From Cymbidium sinense (taxonomy: Eukaryota > Streptophyta > Magnoliopsida > Asparagales > Orchidaceae): a DNA stretch of 64,000 bases. The notes beneath the pieces were generated by a model, which saw only the letters and a list, made by a program, of their open reading frames with translations, was not told the origin of the DNA and did not search any database. The stretch covers positions 20,284,923 to 20,348,922 of the forward strand of contig CM038222.1 in the NCBI GenBank assembly GCA_021442155.1, in the 5' to 3' direction. Of this stretch, positions 36,346 to 49,212 are shown piece by piece. Position 1 is the first letter of the stretch. Every line of letters starts with the position of its first letter. The translations under genes were made by a program, and so were the position numbers.

Positions 36346-39300
36346 AAAAACCCTAAACCCTAAACCCTAAACCCTAAATCCTAAACCCTAAACCCTAAAC
36401 CCTAAAACTAACCCTAAACCTACAACCCTAAAAAATGCTAACCCTAAACTAACCATAAACCTTAAACCCTAAATCGTAAACCTTAAACCCTAAATCATAA
36501 ACTAAAACCTAAACCTAAACTTAAAACTAAATAAACTAAAAACCTAAACCTAAATAAACTAAAATCAAAACCTAAACCTAAATCAATAAAATAAAATAAA
36601 CCTAAACCTAAACCTAAACTAAATAAACCTAAACCAAAAATAAAAATAAAAACCTAAACATACACCTAAACCTAAAAACTAAAAAAAACTTAATCCTAAA
36701 CCTAAACTTAAATAAACTAAATCAATAAAAATAAAATTGCAAACCTAAACCTAAATAAATAAACTAAATAAATAAATAAAACCAAATTAAATTAATAAAT
36801 TAAATAAAACCTATACCTAAACCTAAACCTAAACTAAACTAAATAAACCAAAATGAACCTAAACCTAAAACCTAAATCTAAACCTAAACCTAAACACCTA
36901 AACCTAAACCTAAAACAAACCTAAACCTAAACCTAAACTAAATTAAAAAACTAAAAACTAAAAATTCTAAACCTAAAAAACCTAAACCTGAATATAACCT
37001 AAACCTAAAGTAAACTAAATAAACCTAAACCTAAACCTAAAAATAAACTTAAAACCTAAACCTAAACTAAATAAATAAAATAAATAAATCAATAAATAAT
37101 AAACCTAAACCTGAACCTAAAATCTAAACCAAAACCTAACCTAAACCTTAACTTTAACCTAAATAAACCTAAACCTAAAAATCTAAACCTAAACTAAGAT
37201 AAACTAAACCAAAAACCCAAACCTAAACCTAAATTAAAACCCAAATATATAAATCTAAACCTAAACCTAAAATAAAATAAACCAAAAAAATAAAAATAAA
37301 AATAAAAACTAAAATAAACTAATAAAATAAAACCTAAACCTAAACTTAAACCTAAAACTAAACCAAAAAACCTAAACTTAAACATAAACTTAAATAAACT
37401 AAACCTAAACCAAAATAATAAAACCTAAATGTAGACTAAATAAATAAAAAAATAAAAAAATTAACCTAAACCTAAACTAAATAAAAATAAATAAACCTAA
37501 ACTAAACCTAAAAACCTAAACCTAAACCTAAAAAGCCTAAACCTAACCCTAAATAAAAACCTAAACCTAAACTTAAAACTAAACCAAATCCTAAACCTAA
37601 CCCTAAACCTAAACCTAAATAAATAAACCTAAACCTAAATAAATTGTATCTAAATAAATAAATAAAATATAAACTTAAACTAAAATTAAACAAACCTACT
37701 AAACCTAAACCTAAACCCTAAACCCATAAACATTAACTAAATAAAATAAATAAATTAAACCTAATAAAACCTAACTAAGTAAAACCTAAACCTAAACCTA
37801 AACCTAAACTCCTAAAACCCTAAACCCTAAACCATAAACCCTAAACTAACCTAAACCTTAAACCTTAAACAAAAACTATAAACCCTAAACCTAAAACCCT
37901 AAACCCTAAAACCCTAAACCCTAAACCCGAAACCTTAAACCTTAAAACCTACAACTCTAAATCTTGAATCCTAAACCCCAAACACTAAACCTTAAATCCT
38001 AAACCCTAAACCCTAAACCTTAAACCTAAAAACCTGAAAACCCTAAACATAAACTAAATAAAACTTAAAAATAAATTAATTAAGAAAACTTAAACTTAAA
38101 TAAAATAAAATAAAATAAAATAAAATAAAATTAAAATAAAACCTAAATCTAAACCTAATCCTAAACCTAAATAAATAAGCAAAACTAAAATAAATAAATA
38201 TAAATAGTAAAACCTAAACCTAAACCTAAACCTAACATAAACTAAATAAACATAAACAAACCTAAACCTAAAACCTAAATCTAAACCTAAACCTAAAAAC
38301 CTAAACCTAAAATAAACCAAAACCTAAACCTAAACTAAACTAAATAACTAAAAACTAAAAAACCTAAACCTAAAAAACCTAAACCTAAACTAAACTAAAT
38401 AAACCTAAACCTAAACCTAAACCTAAACCTAAAAATAAACCTAAAACCTAAACTTAAACTAAATAAATAAAATTAAAAAGTAAAAAAATAAAAAATAAAT
38501 GTAAACCTAAATCTAAACCTAAAACCTAAACCTAAACCTAAATAAACCTAAAGCTAAAGCTAAAAACCTAAACCTAAACTAAAATAAACAAATAAAATAA
38601 ACCTAAACCCAATAAAGTAAAAACTTAAACTAAAATAAGCTAAACTAAAGACCTAAACCTAAAAATTTAAAATAAAACCTAAACCAAAACCTAAACTAAA
38701 ACCTAAATAAATAAGCCTAAACCTAAACCTAAACTAAAATAAATAAAATAAAACTAAAAAAATAAGAATCTAAGTAAAAACTAAAATAAATAAATAAAAT
38801 AAAACCTAAACCTAAACCTAAACCTAAATAAATAAAATTGAAAACTAAACCTAAACCAAAACCTAAACTTAAACCTAATCCTAACCCTAAACCTAAACCT
38901 AAACCTAAACCTAAACTAGATGAACCAAAAAATAAATAAAATAAACCTAAACCTAAACAAAATAAAACTAAATAAACCTAAACTAAACCTAAAAAGCAAA
39001 ACCTAAACCTAAATAAAAACCTAAACCTAAACCTAAACCTAAAACTAAACCTAAACCTAACCTAAATAAACCTAAAACCTAATCCTAAATAAACCTAAAC
39101 CTAAACCTAAACCTAAAATAAATAAATGAAAATAAAACCTAAACTAAATAATATAAAAAATAAACCTAAAACCCTAAACCTAAACTAATACAAAAACATA
39201 AAAACCTAAACCTAAACCTAAACTAAACTAAATAAACCTGAATAAATAAGCCTAAATAAAAAAAAACTCTAAACTAAATAAATAAAAATAAACCTAAACT

Positions 39301-39737
39301 AAACTAAAAACCTAAACTGAAAAATAAAACCTAAATGTAAAATAAAAAATTAACTAAAACCTAAACCTAAACCTAAATAATCTTAAACTAAAATAAACAA
39401 AAATAAACTAAACTAGAAGATAAAACCTAAACCTAAACCTAAATAAATAAATAATAAAAACTAAAACCTAAACTAAATAAAATAAAACTAAACCTAAAAT
39501 AAAAACCTAAATAAAAATAAAACTAAATAAACTAAGAAATAAAACCTAAACCTAAACCTAAAATAAAAATGAACCTAAACTAAACTAAACTAAATAAATA
39601 AACCTAAACTTAAATAAACTAAAACTAAATAAACCTAAGCCTATACCTAATCCTAAAAATAGATACTTAAACCTAAACCTAAACTAATAGTAAAACCTAA
39701 GCCTAAATAAACTAAATGCCAAAATAAACTAAATAAA
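36346..39737 (+). repeat. Telomere-like satellite segment 6, CCTAAA-hexamer type
   Basis: After CCCTAAA blocks at 36,346-36,500 and about 37,705-38,040, the sequence is dominated by the six-base word CCTAAA in runs of three to five, mixed with AATAAATAAA. It lacks the ordered body and closing motif of the neighbouring segments, so it appears to be a separate sequence class. Open frames on the minus strand (37,194-37,385; 37,508-37,693; 38,096-38,320) spell Leu-Gly and Phe-Arg repeats and are artefacts of the hexamer. Confidence 0.93.
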
Positions 39738-41193
39738 GCATTTTTCCTCCTGATTGGATCGTTGTAGCTCACTTTTATTGATTTTTATTTTCTCCTTCGT
39801 GGTGATTTCTTGATCTATGGGGTTGGAGGCAACTTTGCTTTCCTTTGGCTTGTTTTCTCCTTCCTCATTTACTATTGGGGTTGGGTGGTCCTCCTTCTTG
39901 GTTTTAGCTTCCTCGTAGTTTGTCCTGGGTGACTACCATTTTTTTTTTTCATTTTTTGATGATCTCTAGGAGGGTTGTGGCTATGCATGATGTTGTTGTT
40001 TTTCCACCTATTTTGGTCTCTATTTTGGGTTAGCCTTTGTTTTTGTTTCCCCTTTCGATTGGATCCTATGGTTGGTTGTTGAGTGGCGCTTGTTGGTCTC
40101 TTCAGATTTGATTAGTTTTGGTCTTTTCAATACTTTTGGTTATTTCTCCCGGTTTGTAGGGGATTCCTATTGGTTGGCTATTTTCTTTGATTGGCATGAG
40201 GATAGTCGCTTATGGTTTTTCTTTTCTCGATGGTTATGCATTTTATTGATGGCTAATACCTAGTGGCTTTTTGTCACTACCTGTAGGATTGATGGCATCC
40301 CTTTCTCTGACTAGGTTGGTCTGATGTTTACTGATGGCTGGTTGTTGCTCTCCCTTGCTTGGAGCTTTGATGTCTATTTGAATGATGGATGTTGTTATTT
40401 TTTATTTTATTTTAGTCTCTTTCTGGGCTATTATATTAGTTGTTGCTATGTTTCTGAATTGGCTGGTCCCTTTGAATTCTTCCTTGCTAGTGGTGTCTCT
40501 GTCACTAACCTTGATGTGTCTTCTAGGTGGCTGGGTATTTGTGACTAGTCTGCTATGGTTTTAGTTGGTTGTTTGATGTTATCGGAGCTTTCTTTATTTT
40601 CTAATGCGCTTTCTAAAATCATTTGGGCTACTTACTTTTGATGTTCGCTGTATCAAGTATGTTAGCTGATATCCCATATATCATCTCTTTTGGTAGCATT
40701 GCATATGAATGTAACCCTTCTTAGGAAGTTTGATATGCATTGTTATGCTGAGATGATCTTAACTAAGCCCTGGCCTTTCATCTCTCTAATTGATTTCTTT
40801 ATCCTTATTATTGTTAGCTATGACTATTGCCTTTGTAGTGTTTTTTAGATTTCTTTTATAGATTGGAAGTTTTCAAATAGAATGATCATTACTCAGTCAA
40901 CTCAAGTGCTGTTGATGTGGATCTTGCTATCTTGCCTCCCAAAAAGGGATCATGAGCCACTGTTGACAAGTCTTTTGATTATATTTTTTCTTATATTGTA
41001 TAAGTCTTAATCTATGTCTTTTCCTCTTTTGCATTTTTAGCTATTGCTTTTTCTATTTGTTTTTCTATAGATGGGGGTATAGCTTTAGGTTCCTTGTACT
41101 GAGAGAACTTTGAGCTTTACCCCTATTAAGGAAATTGTATCCTTTTCTTTTATGGTAATAAAATTTAAACATTCCTTAAAATAAAAATAAAAT
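39738..41193 (+). mobile_element. LINE copy 3, 5'-truncated (3' UTR only)
   Basis: T/G-rich sequence begins abruptly after AACTAAATAAAG and is collinear with 61,200-62,930 of LINE copy 2. Matching points include the GACTACCA block (about 39,930 and 61,331), the GGTTGTGGCTATGC block, the GGTTGTTG(A/G)GTGGC block (about 40,070 and 61,493), the TGTAACCCTTCT...GAAGTTTG block (40,708 and 62,452) and the final TTTGAGCTTTACCCCTATTA (41,110). It ends TTTTATGGTAATAAAAT...CCTTAAAATAAAAATAAAA before CCCTAAA. It contains no RT or RNase H. Short frames (40,072-40,263; 40,324-40,548) are not coding. Confidence 0.88.
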
Positions 41194-41440
41194 GCTCTAA
41201 ACCCTAAACCATAAACCCTAACCCTAACCCTAACCCTAACCCTAACCTCAAAATCCTAAACCCTAAACTCTAAAACCCTAAATAAAACTAATCATTTACC
41301 TAATATGGAATTTTATGGCAATAAAATTCTAACCTTTCCATAAAATAAAAATAGAAAACCCTAATCCCTAAACCATAAACCCTAACCCTAACCCTAACCT
41401 CAAAACCCTAAACCCTAAAACCCTAAACATAACCCTAAAT
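41150..41440 (+). repeat. Local duplication of LINE tail plus telomere repeats
   Basis: The LINE 3' tail with its following telomeric block (from TTTTATGGTAATAAAATTTA at about 41,151 to about 41,285) is repeated from TTTTATGGCAATAAAATTCT at about 41,312 to about 41,440. Both copies contain CCATAAACCCTAACCC and ACCTCAAAA in the same order, at about 160-bp spacing. Confidence 0.85.
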
Positions 41441-44400
41441 TTAAACTCCTAAACTCCTAAACCCTAAACCCTAAACCTAAACTTAAACCTACCATAAACC
41501 TCTAACTAAACTAAACCTAAACTTAAACCTAAAACCCTAACCTAAACTCAAACTCCTAAACTTAACCCCTAAAACCTAAACCTAAAACCCTAAACCTAAA
41601 ACCTAAAACCTAAACTAAATTAAACCTAAAATGCTAAACCTAAACTAAACCCTAAACCTTAAACCTTAAAACCTTAAAACCTAAAATCCTAAACTTAAAC
41701 CTCCCTAAACCTTTAAAACCTATAACCTAGACGCTAAACCCCAAAACCCTAAACCGTAAACCCTAAACCATAAACACTAAACCCTAAACCCTAAACCCTA
41801 AAAACCTAAACCTAAACCTAAACTAAATAAAACCTAAAAAAAATGCCTAAATCCAAATAAAATAAAAACCTAAACTAAAACTTAAACTTAAACCTAAACC
41901 TAAATTAAAAAAATAAAACTAAAATAAAATAAATAAAAACCTAAACTAAATTAAAAAAATAAAATAAATCTAAAAATAAAAAGCCTAAATAAAATAAAAA
42001 CTAAATATAAAATGAAAATAAAATATAACTAAAATAAATTTAAAAATAAAAACTAAATAAAAACCTAAAAAATAAACATAAAAATAAATAAAAAATCTAA
42101 CCTTAACCCTAAATTAAGAAAAACTAAACCTAAAATAAACAAAATAAAATAACGTAACCCTAAATGAAAATAAACTAAACTAAAATAATTAAACCCTAAA
42201 CCCTAAACCTTAAACCATAAACCTACAACCCTAAACCCTAAACCCTAAACCCTAAAACCCTTAAACCCTAAACCCTAAACCTAAACCCTAAACCCTAAAC
42301 CCTAAACCCAAAACCCTAAACCTAAACCCAAAACCTCAAACCCTAAATGATAAAACCTACAACTCCAAAACCTAAACCTAAACTTAAACCCAAACCCAAA
42401 AACTCTAAAATCCTAAAAACCTAAACCTAAACTAAAAAAAAACCTTAAAATAAAATAAATAAATAAAAATTAAACCTAAATAAAATAAAATAAATAAAAA
42501 TAAATAAAAACCTAAACCTAAACCTAAAACTAAAATAAATAAATAAAATAAAAATTAAACTAAAAAAATAAAATAAACCTAATAATAATACCTAAACATA
42601 AAATAAAAATAAAATCAACCTAAAATTAATTAAAATAAAAACTAAGTAAAAACCTAAGCCTAAACAATAAACCTAAAAATAAAACTTAAAAATAAATAAA
42701 AAATAAAACCTAAACCCCAAACTAAAAATAAAACCTAAACCTAAAATAAAAATAAAATATACCTAAACCTAAACTAAAATGAACTAAATTAAAATAAATA
42801 AAAACTAATCCTAAACCAAAAATAAACTAAACTTAAACCTAAACCTAAATTAAATAAAATAAACTAAAAAATAAACCCAAACATTAACTAAAAACTAAAA
42901 ACCTGAAAATAAACCTAAAATAAAAACCTAAACCTAAAAAAAAAGTGAAATAAAAACCTAAACCTAAACCTAAAAATTAAAATTAAAATAAAACTAAATT
43001 AAAAAATAAATATAAACCTAAACTTAAACCTTAAAATAACCTAAATTAAAAAAGCTAAAAAAATTTAAATAAACATAAAATAAATAAACTAAACTAAATA
43101 AAAATTAAAAATAAACCTATATAAAAATATAAAATAAACTAAAAAAACTAAATAAACCTAAAACTACCGGTTTCTTTAATTTTTTTTTTTTAGAAAAAAC
43201 CCTAAATCTTAAACCCTAAACCTTAAACAGTAAATCCTAATCCCTAAAACCTAAACCCTAAACCTAAAAAATAACCCTAAACCGTAAACCCTAAAAAACC
43301 CTTAACCCTAAACCTTAAACTCTAAATCCTAAATCCTAAACTAACCCTAAATCCTAAACCCTAAACCCTAAATCATAAACACTAATCCTTAAACCCTAAA
43401 CTCTAAACCTAACCTTAACCCTAAACCCTAAACCCTAAACCCTAAACCTAAACTAACCCTCTCAATCCTCAAACTCCAAAATCTAAAATAAAACTATAAG
43501 TCTTAAACTTACCTAACCTAAACTCAACCCTAAAACCCAAAATCAGAAGTTTTAAACCTAAAACCTAAACTCCTAACCTAAACTCAAAACACAAAACAAA
43601 ACTATAAATCATAAACCTAAAACCTTAAACCTAAACCATGAACCCTAAAATCCTAAACCTATACTTTAAACCTTAAAACCTTAAACCTAAAACTCCTAAA
43701 CCTTAAACCTAAACCTAAACCTAAACCCTAAACCTAAATCCTAAACATCAACCCTAAACCATAAACCCTAATCCCTAAAGTGCAAAACTTACAACCCTAG
43801 ACCATAAACCCTAAACCCCAAACCTTAAACCCTAAACCCTAAACCATAAACCCTAAATCCTAAACCCTAAACCTTAAATACTAAAAGTCTAAAAACCTAA
43901 ACCAAAATTGAATAAAACCTAAAACCATAAACCTAAATAGAATAAAACCTAAAAATAAAATAAATAAAAAAACATAAACCTAAATAAACTAAAAACCTAT
44001 ACTAAAACCTAAACCTAAATCTAAACTAAAATAAAATAAAATAAATAAAAACCTAAACTAAACTAAAAAAAAAAAAATAAAATAAAATAAAATAAAAACA
44101 ATAAAAAATAATAAAACTAAAATAAATAAAAACTAAAAAAACTAAAACCTAAATTAAAACCTAAAAATTAAAATTAAATAAAAAAAACCTAAACCCTAAA
44201 TCTAAAAAATAAAATAAAATAAAATAAAATAAACATAAACCTAAACTAAAATAAATAAAATCTAAACCTTAACCTTAAACCCTAAATGCTAAAACACTAA
44301 ACCTTAAACACTAAACATACAACCCTAAACCTACAAGCCTAAACCCTAAACCCTAAACCCTAAAACTCTGAACCCTAAACCCTAAACGCTAAATCCTAAA

Positions 44401-46308
44401 CCCTAACCTTAACCCTAAACCTTAAACTCTAAATGGAAAAACCCTAAACCTTAAACACTAAGCTAACCCTAAACCCTAAACCTTAAACCCTAAATCTTTA
44501 AGCCTAAATCGTAAACCCTAAACCCTAATATAACCCTAAACCCTAAAAACCCTAAACTCAAAAGCCTAAAGTCAAAACATAAAAACCAAACCCCTAAACC
44601 TTAAACCATAACCCTAAACCATAAACCATAAAACTCTAAACCTAAAACCCTATATCCTAAACCCTAAACCCTAAAAACCAAAAAACTAAACCTAAATTAA
44701 ATAAAACCTAAAAATAAAAAAAATTACCATAATAAAAAAAATTAAAATAAAATAAAAACCTATACCAAAAAATAAAAAAATAAAATAATAAAAATAAACT
44801 AAAATAAAATATATAAAAACCTAAACTAAGCTAAAAAATAAACTGCACCGAAGAATAAAAAAGAAAAATAAAATAAAAACTAAATGTAAAATAAAAATAA
44901 AATAAACCTAAAATAAAATATAAAAAAAATTAAATAAAACCTAAACCTAAAAATTTAAAAAAAAAACCAAAATACTAAATTAAAAAAAAAACTAAACCTA
45001 AAATAAAAATAAAATAAACCTAAACCTCTAAACTAAATTAAACTAAACTAAAATAAATAAAACCTAAACCGAACTAAACCTGAACCTAACCCTAACCCTA
45101 AACTAACTAAATAAAATAAAATAAACTAAAAAAACAAAACCTAAACTAAAAAAATAAAATCAAAAATAAACCTAAAACTTAAACATAAAATAATAAAATA
45201 GAAACCTAAACCTAAACATAAAAATAGAACCTAAACCTAGTAAATAAAATAAATATAATGCTCAACTAAAAAAATAAACCTAAACATAAACCTAAACCTA
45301 AAAAATAAATTAAAATAAAAAACCTAAACTAAAATAAATAAACCTAAAATATAAAATAAGCTAAAATAAATAAAAAATATACTAAATATACTAAACAAAC
45401 CTAAACCTACCGGTTTACTTAATATTAAGATAAAAAAACCTTAAACCCTAAACCATAAACCTACAACCCTAAACCCTAAACCCTAAGCCTACAACCCAAA
45501 ACCCTAAACCCTAAACTAACCCTAAACCCTAAATAAAAAAAAAAATTAAAAAAACCCTAAGCTTAAACCCTAAACCTTAAAACTAACCCTAAACCCTAAT
45601 TTCTTAACCTACAACCCTAAAACCCTAAAACCCTAAACCCTAAACCCTAAACCTTAAACCCTAAACCCTAAACTTTAAACCCTAAGCCCTAAAACCTAAA
45701 CCCTAAAACCTACAACCTACAACCCTAAACCCTAAACCCCAAACCCTAAAATTAAAACCTAAACCTAAACCTAAACCAAAACCAAAACGTAAAAAATAAA
45801 ATAAAAATAAAAAAACTAAATTAAATTAAATAAACCAAAGGTAAATAAATAAAACTAAATAAAAATTAAAAATATACATAAATTAAAATAAAATAAATAA
45901 AATAAACTAAAATAATTAAAAATAAACTAAATAAACCTCAACCTACAGGTTTACTTAATTATAAAAAACTTTAAAAAAATAAAATAAACTAAAATAAATA
46001 AAAATTAAACTAAATAAACCTATAACTCCCTGCTTACTTAATTATAAAAGAAACCTTAAACCTTAAATATAAAACCCTAGACCCTAAACCCTAAACCTAC
46101 AATCGTAAACCCTAAACCCTAAATGCTAAACCCTAAAACCTAAAAGCATAAACCTAATAACCCTAAATCCTAAATCCTAAACCCTAAACCCTAAACCCTA
46201 ACACTAAACCTAAAAACTAAACCTAAACTAAAACTTAAAGGAACTAAATAAATTAAAAAGTAAACTTAACCCTAAAACATAATAAACCAAAACCTAAACC
46301 TAAACCCT
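41194..46308 (+). repeat. Telomere-like satellite segment 7
   Basis: CCCTAAA-rich blocks lie at 41,194-41,820, 42,190-42,410, 43,195-43,900, 44,270-44,680, 45,435-45,750 and 46,045-46,308. Bodies span 41,815-42,190 (partial), 42,415-43,181, 43,900-44,265 (partial), 44,680-45,424 and 45,750-46,043 (short). Closing motifs are at 43,161-43,181 (ACCGG with TTTCTTTAATTT), 45,404-45,424, 45,941-45,960 and 46,022-46,043, the last two only about 80 bp apart as a local duplication. No gene is seen. Confidence 0.94.
41217..41250 (+). repeat. CCCTAA hexamer run (TTAGGG-type telomere repeat)
   Basis: Five consecutive CCCTAA units run without the third A of the plant heptamer. A second, shorter run lies at about 41,378-41,398. 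This is the six-base form found in vertebrates and in part of the Asparagales. Here it is a local variant in a heptamer context. Confidence 0.85.
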
Positions 46309-46735
46309 AAGAATGGGCGTAACCTCGATACTAAACATCACCGCCAACCGTGCCTCAAAAAGCAAGGGAGGTGGTTATCGAGGCCGGTGGGGATCTAAGG
46401 TGCATGGACATGGATGTGGTGGGAGCAATGGGGGAGGCTGAGGAGGATGGAGGTTACAAACATAGTGGTAAGAAGAAATCAAACATATTATGGTGGATCC
46501 TGCTACTGGAAGCCGGCCTCTAATGTGAACTTTAGAATTTGAAGAAAAGCTCACCGCTGCTTATGGAACTATGTCTTACAAGTAGAGATAGTTCTAGTAT
46601 CTATGGTTTTGATTTGCTCCACGCCATTTTTGATCTATGTCGTCACTAGTATCTTAGAAAACTTAATGTGTTACTTGGTTGATGAAATCGAGAAGAAGAA
46701 ATGTTGAATCTAAATTTGTTCTCTATTAAAAAAAA
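46309..46735 (+). pseudogene. GRP 3' cassette 4
   Basis: It starts AAGAATGGGCGTAACCTCGA (the MNGQNLD position, ATG to AAG). NITANRA-like codons follow, then a Gly-rich stretch with many small deletions. A DPATG/SHYSRG-like region lies near 46,495-46,520. The 3' UTR keeps CTTACTTGGTTGATGAAATC-like sequence and AGAAGAAATGTTGAATCTAA. It ends in an A8 tract (46,728-46,735). At 427 bp it is shorter than cassettes 2 and 3 through scattered deletions. Confidence 0.85.
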
Positions 46736-48764
46736 TAAAAAACCCTAAACCTTAAACTAAAATCAAAATCGTAAACCTAAAACCTAAACCCTAAATCCTA
46801 AACCTTAAACCTTAAAAACCTTAAACCCTAAACCCCAAACTCTAAACAAAAAAACACAAAACCATAAACCCTAAATGTTAAAACCTAAACCCAAAACCCT
46901 AAACCATAAAAACCCAAAACCCTAAACCATAAAACACTAAACCATAAACCCTAAATGCTAAAACCTAAACTTTAAACCCTAAACACTAAACCCTAAACCC
47001 TAAAATGATAAACTTTAAACCCCAAACCATAAAACCTAAATCCTAAACCCTAAACCCTAAAAACCTAAAAACCTAAACCTAAACATAAAATGAAAAAAAT
47101 AAAAAATAAAAACTAAACTAAAATAAAATAAATAAAAAACCTAAACTAAAGTAAAATATAAAAAAAAAACCTAAATTAAATAAAAATTAAACTTAAAATT
47201 AAAATAAAATAAACCTAAACTAAAATGAAATGAAAACTAAATAAAAATAAACCTACATAAAACTAAAAAATAAAATAAATAAAAATAAATAAAAAATAAA
47301 CTAAATTAAACTAAACCTACAAGTTTACTTAATTTTAAAATAATAAAATGATAAAAAATAAAAAAACCCAACCCTAAACCCTAAAACTAACCCTAAACCT
47401 ACAACACTAAACACTAAACCCTAAACCCTAAAACCCTAAACCCTAAACCCTAAAACCCTAAATCCTAAACACTAAAACCTAAACCCTAAACCATAAACCA
47501 GAAAACCTAAAACTTACAACCCTAAACCCTAAACCCTAAACCCCAAACCCTAAACACTAAACCCTAAACCCTAAACATAAAAAACCTAAAAATCTAAACC
47601 TAAACTAAATAAAACCTAAAAGTAAAATAAAATAAATAAATAACCTAAACCTAAATAAAATAAAAAAATAAAAAAAAAAAACTAAACTAAAACCTAAACA
47701 TAAACCTAAAAAATAAAATAATATAAAAATTGAAAACTAAACTAAATCAAAATAAATAAAAACCCAAACTAAGCTAAAAAAAATTAATCCTAAAAATAAA
47801 AAAATTAAATAAAATAAAAACTAAACATAAATAAAAAATAAAAGCCTAAAAGAAAATAAAATAAAAACCTAAACCTAAAATAAACAAAATAAAATAAACC
47901 TAAACCTAAACTAAAATAAACTAAAATTAAATAAATAAAATCTAAACTTAAAAAAAACGAAACCTACCTAAACTAAATCAAATAAAATAAACTAAAAATA
48001 AACCTAAACCTAAACTAAAAAATAAAACCAAGAAAGAAACCTAAAATAAAAACCTAAAACATAAACCTAAAAAAATGAAATAAAAACCTAAACCTAAAAA
48101 AGAAACTAAAATAAATAAAATAAACTAAGTAAAATAAAAATAAACCCAAGAAAAAATAAAATAAAATAAGAAACCTAAACTAAACAAAAAATAAAAATAA
48201 ACCTGAGAATAAAAATCCTAAATAAAATAAAAACTAAACATAAAATAAAAATAAAATAAACCTAAAATAAAATAAAATAAAAATTAGATAAAAATGTAGA
48301 CATAAAAAATAAACATAAAATGAAACCTAAAAAAGCCTAATCCAAAATAAAATAAATAAAGTCAAATTAAATTAAAGCCTAAATTAAAACCTAAACCTAA
48401 ACCTAAACCGAAAACTAAAAATAAAATATAATAAAAAATAAAAACTAAACTAAAATAAAATAAATAAAAACCTAAACTAAACTAAAAAATAAAATAAACC
48501 TAAAAGTAAAAGAATAAATAAAGTAAAAATTAAACCTAAATATAAATATTAAAAATAAAAAAAAACTAAAACAAATAAAAAATAAACTAAATAAACCTAA
48601 ACTATTGGTTTTCTTAATTTTTCTTTAAAAAAATGCTAAACCCTAAACCCAAAACCTTAAACCCTAAATCCTAAATCATAAACCTAACATAAAGTAGCCA
48701 AATAAATTAATAAAATAATCCTAAACCCTAAAACCTAATAAACCTTAACCTAAACATAAACCAT
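46736..48764 (+). repeat. Telomere-like satellite segment 8
   Basis: CCCTAAA blocks lie at 46,738-47,060, 47,360-47,580 and 48,630-48,764. Bodies are 47,060-47,336 (short, with closing motif at 47,314-47,336) and 47,585-48,620 (long; around 48,150-48,500 it repeats earlier parts of the body, suggesting unequal exchange), closing at 48,598-48,620. Confidence 0.94.
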
Positions 48765-49188
48765 AAGAATGGGCGTAACCTTGAGAACATCACCAACCGT
48801 GCTCACCAGATATGGCTGTGGAGGCTAAGGTGGAGGCAAAGGATTGGTTGGTGTGGGGGATATGGAGGTGCTATGGATATGGAGGTGGTGGTCAAGCAAG
48901 GTTATGGAGGCAAGTGAAGGTTAAGGTGGTGGTGGTGAGGAGAGATCGGGATATGATGGTGGATCCCCACTGAGAGGACGGGGTGGCTCGATGGGAATTG
49001 GAGAAGTCAAGAACACTGATTCGACTTTTAGAACTGTCTTTACAAGAGATTCTAGTTATTTAGATTTTGATTTGCTCTATGCATGCTCATTTTAATATAT
49101 GTCATCGCCAGGTCTTAGAAAAATTATGTGTAACTTGGTTGATGAAATCATAAAGAAGAAATGTTGAATATGATTTTATTCTCTGTTA
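48765..49188 (+). pseudogene. GRP 3' cassette 5
   Basis: It starts AAGAATGGGCGTAACCTTGA, sharing the AAG and GGGCGT changes with cassette 4. Gly codons are readable (GGYGG, GYGGGGQ) with numerous 1-3 base deletions. GATCGGGATATGATGGTGGA corresponds to RDRGYDGG. The 3' UTR ends TTCTCTGTTAAAA and the A-tail has become an (AAT)n microsatellite. Confidence 0.85.
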
Positions 49189-49212
49189 AAATAATAATAA
49201 TAATAATAATAA
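49188..49212 (+). repeat. (AAT)n microsatellite in the tail of GRP cassette 5
   Basis: About seven AAT units follow GTTAAA at the 3' end of cassette 5 and precede CCCTAAA. Tail microsatellites of this kind usually grow from a poly(A) tract. Confidence 0.85.

Noticed and set aside
37194..38320. Open frames on the minus strand with Leu-Gly and Phe-Arg repeats (37,194-37,385; 37,508-37,693; 38,096-38,320)
   Set aside because: They are direct translations of the TTTAGG hexamer and contain nothing else.
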